Of a DNA stretch of 64,000 bases, positions 35,749-43,279 are shown one piece after another. Origin of the DNA: JAFDWI01 sp964544305 (GTDB taxonomy: Bacteria > Actinomycetota > Acidimicrobiia > Acidimicrobiales > Iamiaceae); assembly GCA_964544305.1 (NCBI GenBank), contig CAZJAZ010000003.1, positions 69,780-133,779 on the forward strand, in the 5' to 3' direction. The first letter of the stretch is position 1, and the number at the start of each line of letters is the position of its first letter. The position numbers were made by a program, and so were the translations under genes. The notes below the pieces were generated by a model, which saw only the letters and a program-made list of their open reading frames with translations, was not told the DNA's origin and ran no database searches.

Positions 35749-36029
35749 TTGGCTTTTGTGGTTCCTTTGGTGCTTTGTCCGCCAAGAGCGCGGCCGGTCG
35801 AACCAACAATTGACGTCGCTAGGCGCGCTGACCCGTCTGTGATTGATTTTGTCAACGAGAACGCGCCATCAATGATTTGCGACCTTGGACCGTTTTCGGT
35901 GATGTCTGGCACGGCCCCATTGATTGACTGAGCAATGCCATGCATGCCATCGATTGCGCTCTGGCCAAGATCGGCCACAGAACCAATGATGCCTTCGATG
36001 CCTTTCGTGGAATCTTCAATGATGGTCAC
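35745..36029 (-). CDS. Small helical protein in lipid locus, unknown (phasin-like?)
   Basis: A 94-residue protein starting at GTG 36029, preceded by AAGGAG eight bases upstream. The frame is open to 36125, but this ribosome site decides the start. The sequence is rich in Ile, Gly, Ala, Ser and Thr with amphipathic repeats (TKGIEGIIGSVADLGQSAIDG, then AFSLTKSITDGSARLATSIVGS) and a basic tail. There is no signal peptide or continuous transmembrane helix. It overlaps the PlsC-like gene (ATGA). The composition and context resemble granule- or droplet-surface proteins, but this is inference only. Confidence 0.6.
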   Translation of the reverse strand: MTIIEDSTKGIEGIIGSVADLGQSAIDGMHGIAQSINGAVPDITENGPRSQIIDGAFSLTKSITDGSARLATSIVGSTGRALGGQSTKGTTKAK

Positions 36030-36123
36030 GAACTGTCTCCTTGTCTGACTGCGACCTCGGTTGAGATCGTGCGGGCAGTATGACAGCCAAAAGGCACGCG
36101 CAATAGGGCCTATGGCACACTTC

Positions 36124-36186
36124 ACAGCGGAACTTGTCGCTTCAGCGCGCTGCTATGCAGCGCGCTGAAGCGACAAGTTCCGCTGT
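36124..36186. repeat. 63-bp perfect hairpin (30-bp arms, 3-nt loop)
   Basis: The left arm 36124-36153 (begins ACAGCGGAACTTGTCGC, ends GCGCGCTGC) is the exact reverse complement of the right arm 36157-36186, separated by TAT. Bases outside do not pair (C at 36123, A at 36187). It lies in the 210-bp space between two divergent genes (minus gene starting 36029, amidase starting 36240), where a terminator would not be expected. No transposase or target-site duplication is visible. Confidence 0.95.
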
Positions 36187-36239
36187 ATGCGTTGAGATGC
36201 GGCACAAAGGTACAACGAGGAATGTGACAAGGTGAACGA

Positions 36240-37655
36240 ATGTCTACGAGGATTAATGGCTTTGCTGACGATGCTCTTGGCGTTGACGACGCGGTTGGGG
36301 TGACACAACGGATCAAATCCGGCGATCTCCATCCATCCGAAGCGGTTGAGGCCGCGATCGCCCGCGTCGAGCGTGTCGATCCAACCCTTGGCGCCGTCGC
36401 GCACCGGGCATATGAGCGGGCGCGCAATACGGCTCGACCAATTCGCAAAGGTGACGCCAGACCATTCGCGGGAGTTCCGTCGTTTGTCAAAGACAACAAT
36501 GATGTTGTCGGGATGCCGTGTCGTCACGGTTCCAAGGCCATCGACGACTCGCCCGCAACGAGCACGAACGCACCGGCGGCCCAATTCATGGCCCAGGGCT
36601 ATGTCGTGCTCGGCAAGTCAACAATGCCTGAGTTTGGCTTGACCGCAAGTACCGAGTTTGCCGATGGGACCGCAACACGGAACCCCTGGAATTCCGACTT
36701 TTCTGTCGGAGCATCGTCGGGTGGATCTGCCGCGTTGGTGGCATCGGGGGCCGTGCCTATTGCCCAAGCGAATGACGGGGGCGGTTCGATTCGCATTCCG
36801 GCCGCGGCGAACGGTCTTGTTGGACTCAAGACAACTCGTGGTCGCACATTGGACCGTCCAGGCGCACGGCAACTGCCGGTCAACCTTTCCGCCGAGGGCG
36901 TGGTCACTCGAAGCGTGCGTGACACCGCACACCATCTCGCCGCCTTGGAACGCACGTATGCCAACAAGAAGCTCCCAAGTGTTGGACGCATCGAAGGTCC
37001 GTCAAATCGTCGTTTGCGCATTGGTGTTGCCCGGTGCTCGCCGTCAGGCATTGCTGTTGATCCGATCACGATGGCCGATACGCAAGCAACCGCAGACTTA
37101 CTCGGCGACCTTGGCCATCACATTGATGAAGTTACCCTCCCGACGGGTCGGCATTTCGTCAACGACTTCGGCCTGTATTGGGGTTTCATGGCGCAACTGA
37201 TGACGAGCGCGATGCGAGTCGATCATCGGGGCCATTTTGATCCGGACAAGCTTGACCCAATCACCAAAGGCTTGATGGCCAAATGGAGGTCTGAGTGGCT
37301 ACATACCCCGAGGGCGATTCGGAGGCTGCGCGCCGCACGAGCTGACTACGACGCCATGTTTGCCACGCACGATCTCGTTCTGAGCCCCACGCTGAATCAT
37401 CCCACCCCACGTATCGGGGAGCTAGACCCACGTCTTGGGTTCGATGAGTTATTCGAGCGGATGACGAACTTCGTGGGTTTCACTCCGGTCAACAACATTT
37501 GCGGTGGCCCCGCGATCGTCTTACCGACCGCTCTTGACGAGCGAGGTTTGCCCGGATCGGTGCATTTCAGTGCCGGCTGGGGTGACGAGGCGACACTGCT
37601 CGAGTTGGCGTTCGAGATCGAAGCCGCTCGTCCGTTCCCTCGTGTTGACATCTGA
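36240..37655 (+). CDS. Amidase (amidase-signature family)
   Basis: A 471-residue amidase-signature hydrolase. The Ser-cisSer-Lys triad is in place: K84 in PSFVKDNNDV, S159 in VGASSGGSAALVASG and the nucleophile S183 in NDGGGSIRIPAAANG, with spacing (75 and 24 residues) matching the family. It hydrolyses a carboxamide; there is no sign of GatA partners, so it is probably a stand-alone amidase of unknown substrate. The start ATG has AAGGTG upstream. The last 135 bp are also covered antisense by the 3' end of the CtaG-like gene. Confidence 0.92.
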   Translation: MSTRINGFADDALGVDDAVGVTQRIKSGDLHPSEAVEAAIARVERVDPTLGAVAHRAYERARNTARPIRKGDARPFAGVPSFVKDNNDVVGMPCRHGSKAIDDSPATSTNAPAAQFMAQGYVVLGKSTMPEFGLTASTEFADGTATRNPWNSDFSVGASSGGSAALVASGAVPIAQANDGGGSIRIPAAANGLVGLKTTRGRTLDRPGARQLPVNLSAEGVVTRSVRDTAHHLAALERTYANKKLPSVGRIEGPSNRRLRIGVARCSPSGIAVDPITMADTQATADLLGDLGHHIDEVTLPTGRHFVNDFGLYWGFMAQLMTSAMRVDHRGHFDPDKLDPITKGLMAKWRSEWLHTPRAIRRLRAARADYDAMFATHDLVLSPTLNHPTPRIGELDPRLGFDELFERMTNFVGFTPVNNICGGPAIVLPTALDERGLPGSVHFSAGWGDEATLLELAFEIEAARPFPRVDI

Positions 37656-38525
37656 GGTTTCGCGTTCCCGGTCTGCTGCTTCGTCGATGCGATACCAGTC
37701 GTAGATCGTCCAAGCCAACAAGCCCAGGGTGACAAACATTGACGGCACCCACATAACCCCACCCGCTGCTTGCTGCGAGGCTCGTGCGGCAATGGCACCT
37801 CCCCATGGGGCGGGTTGGGAGACGTACCATGGGTAGAGGGGTGTCGGCGCGACAATGAAGATGACCGCAACAATGGTCATTGCGGGAACCAAAGCAAGAA
37901 CCACGCCGATTCGCTGGGCCCCAGAGCGACGCACTGGGGCACCGTCGTGGCCGACGAGCACGGTCCACAACAGGACTCCCGTGATCACATATGTGAGATG
38001 TTCAAGCCGGTGCACCATGGCATTTTCGAGGGCTGCTTCATACCAGCCGGTGAAGTGCGTGCCATAGAGCGCCCCGACATAGACCAACGCGACCATCCAC
38101 GGGTTTGTGAGCGCAGAGACGAGACGCAAGCGAACGATCGGATCGACCCGTGAACGACGAAACGCTGGATCGAGCCCGTAATAGACAACGCTCAAAGGTG
38201 CCCCGAGCACAAGCAGCGGGGCAACGACGTAGAGCAAGAACATGTGCTGCACCATGTGGATGGCCATGTTGACGTCGCCATAGCGGTCAAGTGGCCCGTT
38301 GACCGCGAAGCCAAAGCCAACCAGGCCGGCGAGAAAGGCCCATGTGCGCCATGTCTGAAGTTTCGCCTGGCGAGCCGCTCCACCGCGGAACCAGCACACC
38401 AAATAGACGATGAGTAGCCAGATCATCCCGACGACAAGTGGAACTTCCAAACTCCAGCCTTCGAGCAGTTCGCGCCACGCAAAAGGTGCTGGCACACCAT
38501 TTGGTCCAAGATGAGCGAACGTCAT
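37521..38525 (-). CDS. CtaG-like cytochrome c oxidase assembly membrane protein
   Basis: A polytopic membrane protein of the caa3_CtaG family, with a conserved histidine pair in MAIHMVQHMFLLYVVAPLLVLG and about seven hydrophobic segments. Members assist copper or haem-copper oxidase assembly. I start it at ATG 38525 (MTFAHLGPNGVPAPFAW), 22 bp after the oxidase subunit I stop. A nearby ATG (38537) sits directly on AAGGAG. The final 45 residues (from about SDVNTRERTSGF) are polar, and their coding sequence is antisense to the amidase end, so the true conserved protein may end earlier. Confidence 0.87.
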   Translation of the reverse strand: MTFAHLGPNGVPAPFAWRELLEGWSLEVPLVVGMIWLLIVYLVCWFRGGAARQAKLQTWRTWAFLAGLVGFGFAVNGPLDRYGDVNMAIHMVQHMFLLYVVAPLLVLGAPLSVVYYGLDPAFRRSRVDPIVRLRLVSALTNPWMVALVYVGALYGTHFTGWYEAALENAMVHRLEHLTYVITGVLLWTVLVGHDGAPVRRSGAQRIGVVLALVPAMTIVAVIFIVAPTPLYPWYVSQPAPWGGAIAARASQQAAGGVMWVPSMFVTLGLLAWTIYDWYRIDEAADRERETSDVNTRERTSGFDLERQLEQCRLVTPAGTEMHRSGQTSLVKSGR

Positions 38526-38547
38526 GGCTCCGTTCATCTCCTTGTAA

Positions 38548-40047
38548 TCACTCAGATTGAACTGGGCGACGAGCAAAACCTGGCACATAGACACGAAGCA
38601 GGTCACCCGCGATAAGCAGGAGGCCAATGACCGCGACGATGGCGCCGATCAGGCCGATGAGCGCCGCGTTCTTGTAGCGAGGCAGGTCAACATAGGCGTA
38701 GCGTCGCACCACGGACATTGCACCGGAAACAAAGAATGTGAGGGTGACGGTGTAGCCGCCCAGAATGATGAGCCACGAGGCGTTCCGTCCCATCTTCAAG
38801 TTTGGAACCTTGCCGGTCAGTTCGTTTGCGTAGTGATAAACCCCACCAAGCAAGAACAGGACGGCACCGAGCGCCATGTAGGTGTGGAAGTGCGCGGGCA
38901 CCCACATGGTGTTGTGCATGGTCGAGTTGACCATCGGTGTCGAGTCAATGACGGCACCAACGCCGCCAACTGACCATCCAACGAGTCCCACATACATGAA
39001 CAGCGGGGCCGGTGACCATTTGATGCCCGACCGGTACACGATGAGAATTGCACCGAAGATCGTGACGGTTGCCGAGGGGACCATGGACGCATAGCTTGCG
39101 ATATTGCCAATGACCGCAAGACCGGCCGGGTTGGCAAAGTCCATGTAGAGGTGATGGAAGTACGGGAAGATGATCGTCACGATGATGCACCACCAGGCGA
39201 TGATCGTTGTTTTCGCGGCGGGCCAAGGTCGCCCCGCATATTTGGGTATTACCGCGTACATGATTCCGGCGCCGAGGTAGATCGCGAAGTTCGCCATCAT
39301 GTGTCCGACGAAGTAGATCATGTTTTTTGCGAACAGCGGATCAATGTTGAAGCTCGGTTTGGCCGAGTGGATGATGAGCATCACGAGGATGATCGATCCA
39401 GGAATCGATACCAGGATCGCTTCGAGCGCCATGACACCGGCCGCAACGATGGACGGGTTCGTGGCTTCTGGAGAATTGTGATCAGTGTGGCCTTTGACGA
39501 TGTCGATGCCGAACATGCGGCCCGGGTTGCCGAATGCTTTTGTTCCCGCACGCAACACGTCAAAACCCCAGAGTGCGAATGCGATTGCAACGAGGCCGAT
39601 GGCCGCGTAGTACGGGTAGGCCCAAATTGGATCCCAACTTGGCGATCCTGGTTTGGTGGGAAGCGGATAGAGGAATGTCCAGCCCGGCCCGAATTTGCCG
39701 ATCAAAGTAGCCGCAAGTACGAGGACGACGGCGGTCATGGTCATCACATAGGTGACAAGGTTGATCTTTGGCGACAGCGGGATCCGATCTCGGATGGTCC
39801 AACTGAGTACGGCGGCGAGGCTCATCAGGGTGACGGCGATCATGCCGGCACCGTGCAACGTGACGATTGCGTAGTACCAGCGGGCGTTTAACACGTCTTC
39901 GGCTTGGATCAGGCGCATGATGAGGCCCAGGAGTGCCAGCACGACAAAGAGGACTCCGGCCGTGGCCACCCAGATGGCGGTCATGCGGCGCATGAGATCA
40001 TTGGATCCGCTTTCGCTTTGAGCATCGGTGTGGGTTGTATTGGTCAT
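38548..40047 (-). CDS. Haem-copper oxidase superfamily subunit I lacking the active-site tyrosine (possible NO reductase)
   Basis: A 499-residue protein with about 12-13 transmembrane segments. Haem and copper ligands can be placed: H65 (TLHGAGM, low-spin haem), H249 (YFVGHMMAN, first CuB ligand), H298-H299 (PYFHHLYMDF, CuB) and H386/H388 (VPAHFHTYMALG, haems). In A- and B-type O2 reductases the residue four after the first CuB histidine is the cross-linked tyrosine (GHPxVY); here it is N253. NO reductases of this superfamily lack that tyrosine. The HHLYMDFANP and WVPAHFH regions look B-type-like. Subunit II with an intact CuA site is 6 bp upstream. It may be an NO reductase or a divergent O2 reductase that uses another tyrosine (Y257 is one turn further on). 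Confidence 0.85.
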   Translation of the reverse strand: MTNTTHTDAQSESGSNDLMRRMTAIWVATAGVLFVVLALLGLIMRLIQAEDVLNARWYYAIVTLHGAGMIAVTLMSLAAVLSWTIRDRIPLSPKINLVTYVMTMTAVVLVLAATLIGKFGPGWTFLYPLPTKPGSPSWDPIWAYPYYAAIGLVAIAFALWGFDVLRAGTKAFGNPGRMFGIDIVKGHTDHNSPEATNPSIVAAGVMALEAILVSIPGSIILVMLIIHSAKPSFNIDPLFAKNMIYFVGHMMANFAIYLGAGIMYAVIPKYAGRPWPAAKTTIIAWWCIIVTIIFPYFHHLYMDFANPAGLAVIGNIASYASMVPSATVTIFGAILIVYRSGIKWSPAPLFMYVGLVGWSVGGVGAVIDSTPMVNSTMHNTMWVPAHFHTYMALGAVLFLLGGVYHYANELTGKVPNLKMGRNASWLIILGGYTVTLTFFVSGAMSVVRRYAYVDLPRYKNAALIGLIGAIVAVIGLLLIAGDLLRVYVPGFARRPVQSE

Positions 40048-40053
40048 CGCGCT

Positions 40054-40584
40054 TCAACTCACCTCAATCGTGTTCAACATGTCGGTGTGGTACAGCCCGC
40101 AGAGTTCGCCACAACGAATCGTGTATGTGCCCGGTTTCGGGAAAACGACATAGAGGTCATTGGTGACCTGGGGCATGGCTTGAACCTGGGCGATGATGTT
40201 GCCTTTGGGGTCTTCGATCATGAAGTCGTGATTGACGTCTTCGGAAGTCACTCGAAAGACAATGTGGTCACCTGCCTTGATCGGCACGTCGTCGATCATC
40301 CAACCGAATTGGATGCCTTTGACGTTGACGGTCGTGACTTTGGTCCCGGCCGCGGGCTTGTTGACCATTGGATACGGCAGGTGCGGCAGCGTGGCCCCGA
40401 GTGCGCCAACCAGAACGACCACCAGGCAAATGAACCAGTAGCGCCGAATCTTGTAGCCGACATCATGAATCTCGTGATAGTCGTCTGGTCCTTTGCGACC
40501 TTGTAGGGCAAAGATCGCAAAGCCGATGAAGAGGATGATTGCGATCACAAGAAAGATCGTCAGAATCGTGAATTGTTGCGGCAC
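40054..40584 (-). CDS. Haem-copper oxidase subunit II with CuA site
   Basis: A 176-residue protein. It has two N-terminal transmembrane helices (about residues 6-26 and 49-66) and then an extracytoplasmic cupredoxin domain. The CuA ligands are complete: H119 in SEDVNHDFMI, then C158, E160, C162, H166 and M169 in CGELCGLYHTDM. It should therefore accept electrons from a cytochrome c or other donor and pass them to the adjacent subunit I. No C-terminal cytochrome c domain is fused. It is the first gene of the subunit II - subunit I - CtaG operon, divergent from uppP. Confidence 0.93.
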   Translation of the reverse strand: MPQQFTILTIFLVIAIILFIGFAIFALQGRKGPDDYHEIHDVGYKIRRYWFICLVVVLVGALGATLPHLPYPMVNKPAAGTKVTTVNVKGIQFGWMIDDVPIKAGDHIVFRVTSEDVNHDFMIEDPKGNIIAQVQAMPQVTNDLYVVFPKPGTYTIRCGELCGLYHTDMLNTIEVS

Positions 40585-40719
40585 ACGTGCCCCCTCAACG
40601 TTGACGATGGGTCGGTGGGCTCACGCCCATTTGCTGGTCCTACTTTCCCGTTGATCGCATCGTGTTCACTAGGGCCAGAAGTCCGCGATGCTTTGTCCAC
40701 GGCTCTTCGAAGAGCAACA

Positions 40720-41775
40720 ATGATGGTCTTGTCTGACAAATCGCAGCTTTTGATTCGGAACAACGCGAACGCGGTGGCACAGTTCACAGCACGTCACCGC
40801 AATTCGATTGTCACCGGTTGTGGATTCCTCGCGATCTGTGTGCTGGCGGTCGTGTACGCCAATGGTGCGGCTGCGGTGACTCAGGGCAGTGTTGCCACGC
40901 TTGCCTCGTCGACTGAGACCGCAATGACCTGGTGGAAGGCCGCGCTTCTTGGCACGATTGAAGGTCTCACCGAGTATCTCCCCGTTTCATCGACCGGCCA
41001 TCTCCTGGTGACGTCTCGACTCTTGGGATTGGGTGATTCAAAAGCGGATCAGGCGGCCGCGAACACGTACGCCATCGCCATTCAATTCGGCGCCATTGTT
41101 GCGGTCGCTGGCGTTTTCTGGCGGCGTTTTCTTTCTATGATCCAAGGATTGTTTGGGAAATCAGCAGATGGTCGTCATCTTTTGATCATCACGTTGATTG
41201 GTTTTGCTCCAGCCGCGGTCCTTGGCGCTTTGTTCAATAATGCAATTGAAGACACGTTGTTTGGACCCTGGCCAATTATTGGCGCATGGATTTTCGGGGG
41301 CGCGTTGATTCTCGTGTTAGAGCGCACCGGCCGGATCCCTCGTGGACGTCATGAGACCACGGCAGATGATCAACGTGATCCGCTCCTTGACATCACCACA
41401 AAACAGGCATTGCTCATCGGGCTTGCCCAAGTGGTCGCCATGTGGCCCGGTACAAGCCGGTCGTTAGCCACAATCCTTGGCGCATTGTTGGTCGGCGTAG
41501 GGATGCGTGCGGCCGTTGAGTTCTCCTTTGTGCTTGGGTTTGTCACGTTGAGCGCCGCAACGTTCTATTCACTTGCGTCCGACGGATCGACGCTCGTGAA
41601 CCAGTTCGGGCTCGTGGACCCACTTATTGGTCTGGCTTTTGCTTTTGTGGCAGCGGTCGTTGCGATTCGTTGGATGATTGCCTATTTGGAACGCAACAGT
41701 TTGGCGATTTTTGGTTGGTATCGGTTTGGTGTCGCGGCGCTGGCGATTGGGCTCATTGGTTTTGGCGCGCTGTGA
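40720..41775 (+). CDS. uppP: Undecaprenyl-diphosphatase
   Basis: A BacA/UppP-type membrane phosphatase that recycles undecaprenyl diphosphate for cell-wall synthesis. The catalytic blocks are GTIEGLTEYLPVSSTGHL and the MWPGTSRSLATILGALL motif with the essential arginine. From ATG 40720 the protein is 351 residues. The conserved UppP part begins at M69 (ATG 40924, MTWWKAALLGTIEG) and would be 283 residues, the family norm. The extra N-terminal stretch holds a hydrophobic helix (IVTGCGFLAICVLAVVYANGA) like a signal sequence, so either start is possible. Confidence 0.92.
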   Translation: MMVLSDKSQLLIRNNANAVAQFTARHRNSIVTGCGFLAICVLAVVYANGAAAVTQGSVATLASSTETAMTWWKAALLGTIEGLTEYLPVSSTGHLLVTSRLLGLGDSKADQAAANTYAIAIQFGAIVAVAGVFWRRFLSMIQGLFGKSADGRHLLIITLIGFAPAAVLGALFNNAIEDTLFGPWPIIGAWIFGGALILVLERTGRIPRGRHETTADDQRDPLLDITTKQALLIGLAQVVAMWPGTSRSLATILGALLVGVGMRAAVEFSFVLGFVTLSAATFYSLASDGSTLVNQFGLVDPLIGLAFAFVAAVVAIRWMIAYLERNSLAIFGWYRFGVAALAIGLIGFGAL

Positions 41776-41795
41776 CGTGTCGGCTCGCGCAACAT

Positions 41796-41823
41796 CGTGA
41801 TCACCAGGTTTGACACGATCACG
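41796..41823. terminator. Inverted repeat between convergent uppP and GGDEF genes
   Basis: CGTGATC (41796-41802) pairs perfectly with GATCACG (41817-41823) across a 14-nt loop. A CAAC/GTTG extension is possible after a bulge. It lies between two convergent stops (41775 and 41819), where a bidirectional terminator is expected. There is no T-tract. Confidence 0.4.
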
Positions 41824-43117
41824 TTGCTGCGTCGGCCCAGCGCCATACGCCCCGACCCGCTGCTTTTGCCTGATACATGGCGTGGTCCGCGCGAATGATC
41901 ACGTTTGCATCGAGTGCCTCGTCGCAAGCTATTCCAATGCTGACACCGATCGTCAGGCGTTGCCCGTTCACGCTGAATGGTCGATGAAGGGCGTCAAGGA
42001 TTCGTTGTGCAAGTTGTTCGATCACCGCCCGTTCCACGTGCGGGCTGACGATCACAAACTCGTCTCCGCCGATGCGAGCAATGATGTCTTCTTTTCGAAC
42101 GCAGCCGCGTAGTCGTTCGGCAACAAGGACGAGCAGGTCATCACCAAGAGCGTGACCGTATCCGTCATTCACCGGCTTGAAGTGGTCAAGATCGCAAAAC
42201 AGCACCGACCCCGAAGTGGTTTGCTTGACGGTATCAACGAGCGCTTTGCGATTTCGCAGTCCTGTGAGCGGATCATGGAAAGCAGCGTGGTCAAGGAGCT
42301 GTCGTTGCGCGGTGAACTGCAGAATCACGCCCACATACGATTTCGCTGTTGACATCCCAAACTCGTGGATGAGCGGTTCGGCGCGGCCTTGCAATGTCCA
42401 GATTGTGACGAGTGCGTGACGACCTGCACCAAATGTTGGAACGGGCTCGATCCAGTACGCGTTGAGCCCAAGTTCTGCTGCAATCGACCGCTCGGGCTCT
42501 TCGAGTCCATCAAGGCTGGTCGTAATGACGGGAACTCCTGTTCGCGCTGCGCTGTGCCATGGCTCTCGGTCTGCGTTTCCACAAAGTGCGGTGGGCAGGC
42601 CCGTGTCAACATGATTCCAACCGATTGCTTCTGGCCAGGCGATCGCCATATGAGAACCCAGTTCTTGTCGGGCAATCGAATCCAACACCGGTGCCATTGT
42701 TTGCGTGAGATCAGATCGCCCTAACAGACCCAAGAGAACCTCGCGCTCCATTTGGGGCGTAGCGGAGAATCGGCAATGGACGACAAGGAACTGAGTCTCC
42801 CCATCTTTGGCATAGCCTGCGGTTACGTCAACTGGGATCCACGTTCCATCGGCGTGTTTGAGCCGGTACGAACCATTGCTAAGCCCATAGCGATAACGAT
42901 TGATCTGGTCAACGGTGTAGAGTGCTCGCTCAACATCTTGGGGGTGGAGGTAATCAACGAAGTTCGAGCCAATGATCTCTTGGGGGGTCAGACCAATGAG
43001 GTCTTTGCATGCGTCGTTTACGGTGACGATGACACCGTCGTAGCCAAAGACGACAATGGTGTCATTGGCATGTTCAAACATCGATTGGTAGAACGCTTCG
43101 CCGCCAATGTTTTCCAT
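41819..43117 (-). CDS. Diguanylate cyclase with PAS and GAF-like sensor domains
   Basis: A 432-residue cytoplasmic protein. An N-terminal PAS domain (YQSMFEHANDTIVVFGYDGVIVTVNDACKDLIG, about residues 8-120) is followed by a GAF-like middle (about 135-275) and a GGDEF domain (about 280-430). The active site GGDEF is intact at 350-354, and the product-inhibition I-site RxxD is present as RKED at 341-344, five residues upstream. It should make cyclic di-GMP and be feedback-inhibited. The start at ATG 43117 is fixed by GGAGGG eight bases upstream. No EAL domain or transmembrane segment is seen, so it senses a cytoplasmic signal. Confidence 0.92.
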   Translation of the reverse strand: MENIGGEAFYQSMFEHANDTIVVFGYDGVIVTVNDACKDLIGLTPQEIIGSNFVDYLHPQDVERALYTVDQINRYRYGLSNGSYRLKHADGTWIPVDVTAGYAKDGETQFLVVHCRFSATPQMEREVLLGLLGRSDLTQTMAPVLDSIARQELGSHMAIAWPEAIGWNHVDTGLPTALCGNADREPWHSAARTGVPVITTSLDGLEEPERSIAAELGLNAYWIEPVPTFGAGRHALVTIWTLQGRAEPLIHEFGMSTAKSYVGVILQFTAQRQLLDHAAFHDPLTGLRNRKALVDTVKQTTSGSVLFCDLDHFKPVNDGYGHALGDDLLVLVAERLRGCVRKEDIIARIGGDEFVIVSPHVERAVIEQLAQRILDALHRPFSVNGQRLTIGVSIGIACDEALDANVIIRADHAMYQAKAAGRGVWRWADAAT

Positions 43118-43226
43118 GACACACCCTCCAGACACATCATTGTTCTTTCTCCGCATTCATCATGCCACTGTTGTGACCTGACGTGTGTCGAAACCTTCTG
43201 TCGCACATACTTGTACGCTCATGCGG

Positions 43227-43240
43227 GCACGTCGACGTGC
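43227..43240. promoter_or_regulatory. 14-bp perfect palindrome in divergent promoter region
   Basis: GCACGTCGACGTGC is its own reverse complement. It lies in the 162-bp space between the divergent GGDEF gene (start 43117) and the LLM oxidoreductase (start 43280). A dyad in this position could bind a dimeric regulator, but no cognate regulator is adjacent. Confidence 0.4.
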
Positions 43241-43279
43241 GTTTCAATGATCAAGTGCTGTCCAGTAAAGGAGCAAGCA

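Noticed and set aside
36124..36186. Interpretation of the long hairpin as a simple transcription terminator
   Set aside because: Both adjacent genes are transcribed away from it, and there is no T-tract on either side.
42752..43279. Upstream extension of the LLM oxidoreductase frame
   Set aside because: It is antisense to the PAS domain of the diguanylate cyclase, and a strong AAAGGAG fixes the start at 43280.
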